Source: Allorhodoferax sp032337135 (lineage in GTDB: Bacteria; Pseudomonadota; Gammaproteobacteria; Burkholderiales; Burkholderiaceae_C). Taken from it: DNA of 64,000 nucleotides. Made by a program: the position numbers and the translations under genes. The notes beneath the pieces are model-generated. The model had not been told where the DNA came from and did not search any database. It saw only the letters and a list, made by a program, of their open reading frames with translations. The stretch lies in the NCBI RefSeq assembly GCF_032337135.1, contig NZ_JAVXZZ010000002.1, positions 868,001 to 932,000 on the forward strand, written 5' to 3'. Positions within the stretch are counted from its first letter, which is position 1. Every line of letters starts with the position of its first letter. Below, in pieces: positions 8,809 through 16,473 of this stretch.

Positions 8809-9768
8809 TTAGCGCTCTTTGCTGTATGGGCGCCCCAAGGCCTGGGGCGCAACGGCTTTTCCGATAACGCCAGCGAGGAGCACGACCGTCAGGACGTACG
8901 GAAGCGCCTGAATCATCTGAACAGGAATCTCGCCGATACCGGTGACCGATACGCCTTGCAGACGAATCGCTGCGGCGTCCATGAAGCCAAACAACAGGCA
9001 AGCACCGAAGGCTCCGAACGGATGCCAGCGCCCGAAGATCAATGCGGCCAAAGCCATGAATCCCCGTCCGGCAGTCATATTGGGCGAGAAGCTCGCGTTC
9101 TGGGCCAGTACAAGATAGGTTCCAGCCAAACCGCACAACACACCGTTGATTGTCAAGGCAATGTATCGCAGTCGCTGCACTGACACGCCGGCCGCATCAA
9201 CCATCTGGGGGTTTTCTCCTACGGCCCGCAGCCGCAGCCCGAATCGCGTCCGGAATAGCAGCCACCAGCAAGCGGGCACCAGCGCAAAAGCCAAATAGAC
9301 CAGGAAGTTGTGGCTCAGCAAGCCATTGAGCAGTCCCGCCTGCTGCGTCTGCGCAGACACTCCCAGCTGCGGGAAGAACGGCTGGATTCGCACTGCGGCA
9401 TCAACCGGCGGCGTTTGTCCGCCCTGCGAAAACAGGGCGATGCCAAGCACAGCGGTCATTCCAGCAGCGATGATGTTGATGGCCACACCCGAGACGACCT
9501 GGTCGCCCTGGTGGCTCACACACGCCAGTCCATGCATCCATGCCAGAACCACTGCGACGCCCATGGCAGCGGCAATGGCCAGTACCATGGACCCGGTGAG
9601 AGCCCCCACGGCACCCGCTGCAAAGGCGGCAAACAGCATCTTTCCTTCCAAGCCAACATCCACCACCCCGCTACGCTCGGAAAACATGCCAGCCAAGGCG
9701 CAGATCAACAGTGGAGTGGACACCCGGATCGTCGAAGCGATCAGGGAGCCTAGCAGCACCTCATCCAT
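8809..9768 (-). CDS. Nucleoside-type ABC transporter permease (second permease)
   Basis: A 319-residue inner-membrane permease of the branched-chain/ribose-like family used with Bmp-type binding proteins (NupQ/YufQ group). It has about nine hydrophobic segments, a cytoplasmic GLRLRAVGENPQMVDAAGVSV loop typical of the ATPase-contacting motif, and FSERSGVVDVGLEGKML near the N-terminus, which is diagnostic for this permease type. It overlaps the other permease by 8 bp and is the last gene of the transporter operon. The nearby ribokinase and nucleoside hydrolase suggest that nucleosides are the substrate. Confidence 0.88.
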   Translation of the reverse strand: MDEVLLGSLIASTIRVSTPLLICALAGMFSERSGVVDVGLEGKMLFAAFAAGAVGALTGSMVLAIAAAMGVAVVLAWMHGLACVSHQGDQVVSGVAINIIAAGMTAVLGIALFSQGGQTPPVDAAVRIQPFFPQLGVSAQTQQAGLLNGLLSHNFLVYLAFALVPACWWLLFRTRFGLRLRAVGENPQMVDAAGVSVQRLRYIALTINGVLCGLAGTYLVLAQNASFSPNMTAGRGFMALAALIFGRWHPFGAFGACLLFGFMDAAAIRLQGVSVTGIGEIPVQMIQALPYVLTVVLLAGVIGKAVAPQALGRPYSKER

Positions 9769-10876
9769 GGCTTACCTCCAGCAGTCCCAACCATGCGAGC
9801 ACGCGGGCCAGTAAGGGAGCAATGACATAAACCATGGCTCCGGAAAAGAGAACAATGAAGCCTTGCAGCATGACCACCATGTCGCGGCTGAAACCCTGGA
9901 CCTCAAAAGCAACTTCCGCTCCACCCTGAAACAATGCCCCGAACAACAAGCTCGCGAGCAGGATGCCCACAGGATGGTTGCGCCCCATCAATGCAACGGC
10001 AATGCCCGTAAATCCGGCGCCGCTGACGAACTCCAGCAGCAAGCGCCCATTGACGCCAGCGATTTCGTTCATTCCCACCAAGCCCGCAAGCGCCCCGGAA
10101 ACGGCCATGCTCAGCATGATTTGCGCCTTGGACGAAATACCGGCATACGCGGCCGCACCCGGGCTGGATCCGACCGCCCGGAGTCGATACCCAGAGCGTG
10201 TGTGCCACAGGTAGTAGTACACCAGGGCTGAGACCAGCAAGGCCAGCACAAGACTCAGGTTCAACGGCGACGCAGGCCACTCCACCCCCAACCACGCCAA
10301 TGCCTCATGCATGCGAGGCAACCGCGCGGCGTCCACAAAAGGAATGCTCTCGACGGACATCGAACCGGCTGGCCTCAGATGATTGACGAGAAGGTAGACC
10401 AGCACACTGCTGGCAATGAAGTTGAACATGATCGTGGTGATGACAATGTGGCTGCCGCGGTACGCCTGCAGGTAGGCAGGAACTACCCCCCAGACCATGC
10501 CGAACAACGCGGCACCCAGCAGCATGCATGGAAGCAGCAGCCATCCTGGCACCACAGGCCCGAGCCAAAGGGCCATCAATCCGGTTCCCAAACCACCCAT
10601 GATGGCCTGCCCCTCGCCCCCGATGTTGAACAAGCCACCATGGAACGCGACGGCAACGGCAAGGCCGGTAAACGTGAAGGTGGTGGCGTAGTACAGGGTA
10701 TAGCTCAAGCCACGCGCAGACCCGAAAGCACCCTGCACCAGTACCGACATGACCCTTCCCGGCTGCTGCCCCACGAGTGCAACCACCACGGAAGCTGCGA
10801 GCATGGCCACCAGCAGGCAAACCAGAGGAAGCAGATACAGGTCAGCCCAACGAGGCAATGCGACCGTCGATTTCAC
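9761..10876 (-). CDS. Nucleoside-type ABC transporter permease (first permease)
   Basis: A 371-residue inner-membrane permease of the NupP/YufP group. Hydrophobic segments fill most of the length; GEGQAIMGG, and GYRLRAVGSSPGAAAYAGIS in the cytoplasmic coupling loop, mark the family. I chose GTG 10876 because it overlaps the upstream ATPase stop (GTGA) and begins just before the first membrane segment; a longer frame starting at 10924 would run 17 codons into the ATPase gene. It partners with the permease downstream and the double ATPase upstream. Confidence 0.87.
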   Translation of the reverse strand: MKSTVALPRWADLYLLPLVCLLVAMLAASVVVALVGQQPGRVMSVLVQGAFGSARGLSYTLYYATTFTFTGLAVAVAFHGGLFNIGGEGQAIMGGLGTGLMALWLGPVVPGWLLLPCMLLGAALFGMVWGVVPAYLQAYRGSHIVITTIMFNFIASSVLVYLLVNHLRPAGSMSVESIPFVDAARLPRMHEALAWLGVEWPASPLNLSLVLALLVSALVYYYLWHTRSGYRLRAVGSSPGAAAYAGISSKAQIMLSMAVSGALAGLVGMNEIAGVNGRLLLEFVSGAGFTGIAVALMGRNHPVGILLASLLFGALFQGGAEVAFEVQGFSRDMVVMLQGFIVLFSGAMVYVIAPLLARVLAWLGLLEVSHG

Positions 10877-12441
10877 GAGGCACCCCCACCAATCATCAGC
10901 AACCCCAACTCGGCCTCGGTGCACGCCTCGATCGGCAGGATTCCACTGACCCGCCCTTGATTCATGACGACAACCCGATCGGACAAGGCCAAGATTTCAT
11001 CCAGTTCGCTGGACACCACCAGAACGGCGCACCCTGCGTCCCGCATAGCCCGCAACTGTGCGTAGATGAACTCGATCGCGCCGATGTCCACGCCTCGCGT
11101 CGGCTGTCCGACCAGAAGCACTTTCGGGGTTTGACCCAACTCGCGGGCCAGAACGAATTTCTGCTGATTCCCGCCCGAAAACTTGCTGCTGACCAGGTTC
11201 GGATCGCGCGGGCGTACGTCGAATGTCTCCATCATGCGCGCGCACGCACTGCGCATGTTCGCATGACGCATGCCCATGGGGGCGCTGAATTCAGCAAGGT
11301 CTTCAAACCCCAGTACAGACGATTCCCAGGCCTCAAACCCCAGGATCAAGGCCCGGGCATGCCTGTCTTCCGGCACATGACCGACACCCAAGTGCCGCGC
11401 GGTCTTGGGATCAAGCCAGACTGCTTCTGCAGAAAACACCCGGTCGCCCAATTCCATTCGTCCCCGATCCGGGCGCAACATGCCGGACAGCACGTCAAGC
11501 AACTCGCTTTGACCATTGCCCGAAACGCCCGCAACCCCCACGATCTCGCCACGCATGAGTCTGAGGCTAACCCCTTCGAGCCGCTTGACACCAAAACGGT
11601 CCGTGTAGGACAAATCCGTCGCGTCCAGTGCCAGCACACCAGTATCGGAGTGCCCCGACTCGACGCGTCCCAGGTGCACCCTGCGTCCCACCATCGCCTC
11701 CGCCAGGGACTCGATGCTCGCCTGGGCAATCGGCATCTCCTGCACGACACGCCCAGCGCGCATGACCGTGACGTGATCGCAAAGGCGCATCACCTCCTTG
11801 AGCTTGTGGGTGATCAGGATGATGGTGCAACCGTCCTGCCTGAGTTTGCGCAGCACGACAAAGAGGTGCTCGGTCTCCTGCGGGGTCAGTACCGCCGTAG
11901 GCTCATCCAAGATCAGGATGCGCGCGCCACGATACAAGGTTTTGAGGATTTCGAGCCGCTGCTGATCGCCCACAGGAAGATCGGCCACTTTCTTGTCCAG
12001 GTCCAGGACCAGGCCTGTGTCCTTCATCAATCGGTTGAGCTTTTCCCGTACCGCGGGAAGGGCTCGCTGCAGGCTCCAGTGGGGCTCAGCGCCAAGCATC
12101 ACGTTCTCGATACCACTGAGCGTATCGACCAGCATGAAGTGCTGATGCACCATGCCGATGCCGACGGCAATCGCTTCATCCGCATTGGTGATCTTGGCCG
12201 TACGCCCAAAAACATCAATGGTTCCGGCATCGGCCTCATAGAAGCCGTAGAGGATGGACATCAACGTGCTCTTGCCCGCACCGTTTTCGCCGACGATGCC
12301 ATGCACAGACCCAGTCGAGACCTTAAGTTCGACGTCGGCGTTGGCGGCAACCGCGCCAAAACGCTTGCTGATGCCGCGCATATGCACTGCCAAAACCCCG
12401 ACATCGGGGCGCACTGCGGTTGTGTCCGTCACCCAGTCCAC
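10873..12441 (-). CDS. Nucleoside-type ABC transporter ATP-binding protein with two ATPase domains
   Basis: A 522-residue protein with tandem ATPase domains, as in sugar and nucleoside importers (YufO/NupO, RbsA type). Domain 1 has a Walker A GENGAGKST and Walker B ILILDEPTAVL, with a signature reading LPVGDQQ instead of LSGGQ. Domain 2 has a degenerate Walker A region (GVSGNGQSE) and an intact FSGGNQQK signature, the usual asymmetry for this group. The weak signature in domain 1 is also typical of the family. It lies 76 bp downstream of the binding-protein gene, after a hairpin terminator, and overlaps the first permease by 4 bp. Confidence 0.9.
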   Translation of the reverse strand: MDWVTDTTAVRPDVGVLAVHMRGISKRFGAVAANADVELKVSTGSVHGIVGENGAGKSTLMSILYGFYEADAGTIDVFGRTAKITNADEAIAVGIGMVHQHFMLVDTLSGIENVMLGAEPHWSLQRALPAVREKLNRLMKDTGLVLDLDKKVADLPVGDQQRLEILKTLYRGARILILDEPTAVLTPQETEHLFVVLRKLRQDGCTIILITHKLKEVMRLCDHVTVMRAGRVVQEMPIAQASIESLAEAMVGRRVHLGRVESGHSDTGVLALDATDLSYTDRFGVKRLEGVSLRLMRGEIVGVAGVSGNGQSELLDVLSGMLRPDRGRMELGDRVFSAEAVWLDPKTARHLGVGHVPEDRHARALILGFEAWESSVLGFEDLAEFSAPMGMRHANMRSACARMMETFDVRPRDPNLVSSKFSGGNQQKFVLARELGQTPKVLLVGQPTRGVDIGAIEFIYAQLRAMRDAGCAVLVVSSELDEILALSDRVVVMNQGRVSGILPIEACTEAELGLLMIGGGAS

Positions 12442-12468
12442 TCCAAACTAATCTCGCATTCAACGGAA

Positions 12469-12499
12469 AAGCCCACGGTCACCAGGTGTCCGTGGGCTT
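12469..12499 (-). terminator. Hairpin after the Bmp gene (terminator or attenuator)
   Basis: A perfect 10-bp stem (AAGCCCACGG / CCGTGGGCTT) with an 11-nt loop. Read on the minus strand it is followed by TTTT. It lies between the binding-protein stop and the ATPase start, so partial termination here could keep the binding protein in excess over the membrane parts. Confidence 0.75.
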
Positions 12500-12517
12500 G
12501 CTGACGTTACACAGGGG

Positions 12518-13498
12518 TCAATACTTGCAGGCGTTGTCAGCCATGTAGTCCGCAACCTTGATCTTGCCGGCGATGATGTCGGCCTTGGCCGCCTCCACCT
12601 TCTTCTTCATGTCGGCAGTGACCAGCTTTTCGTTGTTCTTGTCCAACGCGTAGTCAATGCCGCCCTCTTTCAAGCCGAGTGCGGAGATGCCGGGCTTGTG
12701 GCCTTTGGATACGTTGTAGACGGCCACGTCGACACGCTTGAGCATGGATGTGAGCATCGTGCCTGGCTGCAGATGGTTCTGGTTGCTGTCCACGCCGATA
12801 GCCAGCTTGCCCGCATCCTTGGCTGCCTGATACACGCCGATACCTGTGCCGCCCGCCGCAGCAAAGACCACATCCACGCCTTTGGCGAACTGGGCCTTCG
12901 CCAACTCTCCGCCGCGGGCAGGGTCATTCCAGGCTGCACCGGTCGTGCCCGTCATGTTTCCCAATACCTCGGCCTTGGAATTGACGAACTTGGCGCCCTG
13001 CTCATAACCACACTGGAACTTGCGGATCAGCGGGATGTCCATGCCACCGACGAATCCGACCTTTCCCGACTTGCTGGCCATTGCTGCCATGGCGCCCACC
13101 AGGAAACTACCCTCGTGCTCCTTGAACACCACCGACTGCACGTTGGGCAGGTCCACCACCATGTCGATGATCGCGAATTGCAGCTTGGGAAACTCCTTGG
13201 CTACCTTCTCAATGCTGGAAGCCTGTCCAAAGCCGATGCCGATGATGGGACTGGCGCCCTTCTCTGCCATGCGGCGGATCGCCTGTTCACGCTGGGACTC
13301 GTTGGAGATTTCGAATTCCAGGTAATTCTTGCCCGTTTCCTTCTTCCACTTCTCCATGCCGTTGTAGGCGGCCTCATTGAAGGACTTGTCGAATTTGCCG
13401 CCCATGTCGAACACGATGGCAGGTTCGGCCATCGCAATACCGGCACTCAACAACGCTGCAGACAACACGCTAAACCGGAATGAAGAGGATGTGTTCAT
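12518..13498 (-). CDS. Bmp family nucleoside-binding protein of ABC transporter
   Basis: A 326-residue periplasmic binding protein of the Bmp/PnrA/Med family. It has an N-terminal signal peptide (about 24 residues, cleavage near AMAEP), then FDMGGKFDKSFNEAAYNGM, the ligand-site segment typical of PnrA-like proteins, and later GSFLVGAMAAM and GTGIGVYQAAKD. PnrA binds purine nucleosides. ATG 13498 begins the signal peptide; 27 codons of upstream open frame are rejected because they precede it. It is first in the importer operon and divergent from the ribokinase gene. Confidence 0.92.
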   Translation of the reverse strand: MNTSSSFRFSVLSAALLSAGIAMAEPAIVFDMGGKFDKSFNEAAYNGMEKWKKETGKNYLEFEISNESQREQAIRRMAEKGASPIIGIGFGQASSIEKVAKEFPKLQFAIIDMVVDLPNVQSVVFKEHEGSFLVGAMAAMASKSGKVGFVGGMDIPLIRKFQCGYEQGAKFVNSKAEVLGNMTGTTGAAWNDPARGGELAKAQFAKGVDVVFAAAGGTGIGVYQAAKDAGKLAIGVDSNQNHLQPGTMLTSMLKRVDVAVYNVSKGHKPGISALGLKEGGIDYALDKNNEKLVTADMKKKVEAAKADIIAGKIKVADYMADNACKY

Positions 13499-13606
13499 GG
13501 AAGGTCCCGCTCCTTGGAAGAAATAACAATGGAAGCGCAAAACGATACCATACGCCGGGCGTCGCACAACGCCCGTCAAGGGAAACTACCGATAGGTCCT
13601 TCAAAC
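13499..13606. promoter_or_regulatory. Divergent promoter region of nucleoside importer and salvage genes
   Basis: A 108-bp gap between two divergent start codons must hold both promoters. It contains an inverted repeat GGGCGT-CGCACA-ACGCCC (13557-13574), a possible regulator site. No clear -10 and -35 pair can be assigned by eye. Confidence 0.5.
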
Positions 13607-14545
13607 ATGTCAACCAAGATCCTGGTCGCAGGTTCGGCCAACCTCGACTTTGTGGTGCAAGCCCCGCACATTCCGGCGCCCGGAGAAACCGTTCTAGGTA
13701 CCAGCTACCGGAACTTTCCCGGCGGAAAGGGGGCCAATCAGGCCGTCGCCTGTGCGCGTGCGGGGGGGGTATCGACTGCATTCCTTGGCGCATTTGGTGA
13801 AGACGGCCTGGCCTTGCCCATCATGTCATCCTTGCGCGATGCCGGTGTCGAACTCCACCAGGTTGTCAGCCCCAGTGAGCCCACGGGCACGGCATTCATC
13901 TGCGTCGCCGCCAATGGTGAGAATGCCATCACTGTCGTACCTGGGGCCAATAAGGACCTCCAACCATGCCATCTCCCCGCACTGGATGGCATCGCCTATT
14001 TGCTGATGCAGCTCGAAACCCCTTTGCCGACCGTGCTGGCCTTCGCGGCCAAGGCGCGCCAGGCCGGTGTGCGTGTGGTTTTGAATGCTGCCCCCGCACA
14101 ACCGCAGGCGCGAACAGTGCTGCATGACGTTGACGTGCTGGTGGTCAACGAAGGGGAGCTTTTGCAGCTGAGTCCGACACGCGGCACCATTGCTTCCATG
14201 ATGCAGTCGCTCAGGGTTGCCACGGTAGTCACCACATTGGGCAGCAAAGGCTGTGTAGCACTTTCGGCCCAGGGCTTCCTGGTGCAACCTGCCTTTCCTG
14301 TGGAAGCAGTGGATACCACAGCAGCCGGCGACACGTTTTGCGGAACCTTCGTGGCAGCACTGGCGCACAATTGCAGCCTTGCGGATGCCTTGCACCTCGC
14401 ATCCCTGGCAGGTGCTCTGGCGTGTACCCGCCCAGGCGCCCAAAACAGCATACCGAGCCGAACCGAAGTATTGGCCCTGATGGCATCGGCGCCAAGCGCA
14501 ACCTCCGAGCAAGTCACGACCCTGGAACGCTATTGCGGACTGTGA
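13607..14545 (+). CDS. rbsK: Ribokinase (PfkB family)
   Basis: A 312-residue cytoplasmic sugar kinase. The substrate-binding motif GSANLDFV opens the protein, GGKGANQAVACARAGG follows at about residue 40, and the PfkB signature DTTAAGDTFCGTF with its catalytic Asp lies near residue 245. Ribokinase phosphorylates ribose to ribose-5-phosphate. Next to a nucleoside hydrolase and opposite a nucleoside importer, it probably uses the ribose released from imported nucleosides. ATG 13607 gives the normal ribokinase N-terminus; 31 upstream in-frame codons lie in the promoter gap and lack similarity. Confidence 0.9.
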   Translation: MSTKILVAGSANLDFVVQAPHIPAPGETVLGTSYRNFPGGKGANQAVACARAGGVSTAFLGAFGEDGLALPIMSSLRDAGVELHQVVSPSEPTGTAFICVAANGENAITVVPGANKDLQPCHLPALDGIAYLLMQLETPLPTVLAFAAKARQAGVRVVLNAAPAQPQARTVLHDVDVLVVNEGELLQLSPTRGTIASMMQSLRVATVVTTLGSKGCVALSAQGFLVQPAFPVEAVDTTAAGDTFCGTFVAALAHNCSLADALHLASLAGALACTRPGAQNSIPSRTEVLALMASAPSATSEQVTTLERYCGL

Positions 14546-14577
14546 GCCCGCGTAGCCTTATTGATCACGCCACTCCC

Positions 14578-15555
14578 ATGCATAAAGTCATTTTTGATAC
14601 CGACCCTGGCGTCGACGACGCAATCGCCCTGTATTTCGCGCTTGCCCATCCGTCCATCGAGGTCCTGGGCATCACCACCACCTTCGGCAACGTCCATGTA
14701 CATCAAGCGGCCGCCAATGCCCTGTACCTGACCCGACTGGCCGGACACCGCATTCCGGTGACGCAAGGCATCGCCAGCCCCTGGGTGCAGCCACCGGGTA
14801 CACCCCCGGCCTTCATCCACGGCGACGACGGCTTGGGCAACCTGCCCCGTCGCCTGCCCTGCCCCGATGCCCTGGACCCACGCCCCAGCGCCCAGTTCAT
14901 TGTCGACACGGTGCGCGCCCACCCGCACGAGGTTTCGCTCGTCGCAGTGGGCCCACTGGGTAACCTGGCGCTGGCATTGAAGCTGGCACCAGACATTGCC
15001 TCGCTGGTACGCCAGGTCATCGTCATGGGGGGGGCGGCGCTGGAACCAGGCAACGTGTCCCCCGTGGCCGAAGCGAATATCTGGAATGACCCGCACGCCG
15101 CCGACATCGTGTTCGGCGCTGGCTGGCCCATCACCATGGTGGGCCTCGATGTCACCCACCAGGTGGTCACGGAGTTGGTCCTGTTTGAGCAATTGGCCCA
15201 ATTGCACCGCCACCCTGCCACGGATACCTTGCTGCATGCCGTGCAGTTCTACTGCCAGTTCTACAGCGGCTTGCACAAGCACCGATTCGCTACACCTGGC
15301 TGCTTTGCCCACGATCTGCTGGCTTTCATGGTTCTGGTGCAGCCAGACTGGTTTGGTACCGAATCGGGCGTGGTGCGCGTAGTGACGGAGGGTATCGCCA
15401 AGGGCCAGACCGTGCTGCGACGGCGTGACTTTGTCGACTACCCGCAATCTGGCTGGGAGACGCAGCGCCCGCGCACCTTGGTGTGCATGGAGGTAGATGC
15501 CCAAGCGTGCGTTGACCTGTTTGTACAGACACTGGCGCGCCCGTGGATGCGTTGA
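14578..15555 (+). CDS. Nucleoside hydrolase (inosine-uridine preferring type)
   Basis: A 325-residue N-ribohydrolase that splits nucleosides into base and ribose. The calcium and ribose site DTDPGVDDA is at residues 7-15. GITTTFGNV and VGPLGNLALAL follow, then VMGGAA and EANIWNDPHAA, and an HDLLAF segment carries the late conserved aspartate. Length and motif order fit the IunH/RihA family exactly. A 32-bp gap links it to ribokinase. Base preference (purine or pyrimidine) cannot be told from sequence alone. Confidence 0.93.
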   Translation: MHKVIFDTDPGVDDAIALYFALAHPSIEVLGITTTFGNVHVHQAAANALYLTRLAGHRIPVTQGIASPWVQPPGTPPAFIHGDDGLGNLPRRLPCPDALDPRPSAQFIVDTVRAHPHEVSLVAVGPLGNLALALKLAPDIASLVRQVIVMGGAALEPGNVSPVAEANIWNDPHAADIVFGAGWPITMVGLDVTHQVVTELVLFEQLAQLHRHPATDTLLHAVQFYCQFYSGLHKHRFATPGCFAHDLLAFMVLVQPDWFGTESGVVRVVTEGIAKGQTVLRRRDFVDYPQSGWETQRPRTLVCMEVDAQACVDLFVQTLARPWMR

Positions 15556-15574
15556 GGTCATTCTTATTCAATAT

Positions 15575-15608
15575 TTGACATATTGACATAGGAAAAATGT
15601 ATTTTTCC
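15575..15608 (+). promoter_or_regulatory. AT-rich regulatory region before the TSUP-cysI run
   Basis: A perfect tandem repeat TTGACATA-TTGACATA (15575-15590) carries two -35-like hexamers and is followed directly by the perfect palindrome GGAAAAAT-GT-ATTTTTCC (15591-15608). The run stands out from GC-rich surroundings. It probably holds the promoter and an operator for sulfur-assimilation genes. No perfect -10 is seen. Confidence 0.6.
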
Positions 15609-15612
15609 ATCT

Positions 15613-16431
15613 ATGGGATTGCGCCTACAGTCGCTGCCCATGGGTGACATTGCATTTGTTTTCGCGGGTTTATTTGTCGGTCTGGTCGTCGGACTGACCG
15701 GTGTCGGCGGCGGCTCCCTGATGACGCCCATCCTGATCTTCTTCTTTGGCGTCAAACCCTACATGGCCGTAGGGACCGACCTGCTGTTTGCCGCGTTTAC
15801 CAAGGCTGGTGGCACGATCAAGTTGGCACGCTCCGGACGCATTGACTGGCCGGTGGTGCTCAACCTCAGTGCTGGCAGTATCCCCGCGGCCTTGATCACC
15901 CTGTACCTGCTGCATGAAGCGGGCACGACCAGCGCTACCGTGCAAAAAGTGATGACCAGCACCTTGGGTCTGGCCCTGCTGCTCACGGCGGCTGCCACCT
16001 TGTACAAGGCCCTGCGCGGGAAGACATCGCCGAAGGAAGTTGCCGCCGGACAGGAAGCGGTTGCTGCCCGTCCACGCCACTGGAGCCTGCCGCTGTTGTT
16101 TGGCGCCGTGATCGGCACGCTTGTGACGCTGACCTCGGTGGGCGCCGGTGCCATTGGCGTTACCGTGTTGATGATTCTCTACCCCCTCTTGCCACTGCCG
16201 CGCATCATCGCAGCGGACATTGCCTACGCTGTGCCCCTTACCCTCGTGGCAGGGCTCGGACACGCCTCACTGGGCTCGGTGGACTGGCACATGTTGGCAG
16301 CCCTGCTTGCCGGGTCGCTGCCTGGCATCTGGATCGGCTCGCACCTCGTGGTCAAGACACCCGAACGCATCATCCGCTCGCTGCTGTCCGTATTGCTGGC
16401 CTACGCCGGCCTCAAGTTGATCGCCCTCTGA
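15613..16431 (+). CDS. TSUP family permease (TauE/SafE-type sulfite/organosulfonate transporter)
   Basis: A 272-residue membrane protein with about eight hydrophobic segments and the duplicated TSUP architecture: VGLTGVGGGSLMTPIL near the N-terminus and TLVTLTSVGAGAIGVT in the second half. Family members move sulfite, sulfoacetate or other anions. Placed 42 bp before sulfite reductase, it may export excess sulfite or import a sulfur compound. Two starts are possible, ATG 15613 and ATG 15640 (MGDIAF). The first lies only 4 bp after the palindrome, so if transcription begins near there the second is more likely. Confidence 0.85.
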   Translation: MGLRLQSLPMGDIAFVFAGLFVGLVVGLTGVGGGSLMTPILIFFFGVKPYMAVGTDLLFAAFTKAGGTIKLARSGRIDWPVVLNLSAGSIPAALITLYLLHEAGTTSATVQKVMTSTLGLALLLTAAATLYKALRGKTSPKEVAAGQEAVAARPRHWSLPLLFGAVIGTLVTLTSVGAGAIGVTVLMILYPLLPLPRIIAADIAYAVPLTLVAGLGHASLGSVDWHMLAALLAGSLPGIWIGSHLVVKTPERIIRSLLSVLLAYAGLKLIAL

Positions 16432-16473
16432 TTTATTGTCTGTGCGGCCTTGTGCCGCGGTTTAAATCCTGTC

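Noticed and set aside
10777..12504. Long plus-strand frame over the nucleoside ABC ATPase
   Set aside because: The minus-strand product has complete ATPase motifs; the other frame is compositional shadow.
15613..15640. Definite choice of ATG 15613 as the TSUP start
   Set aside because: It lies almost on top of the probable promoter palindrome and neither start has a clear RBS, so I left both possible.
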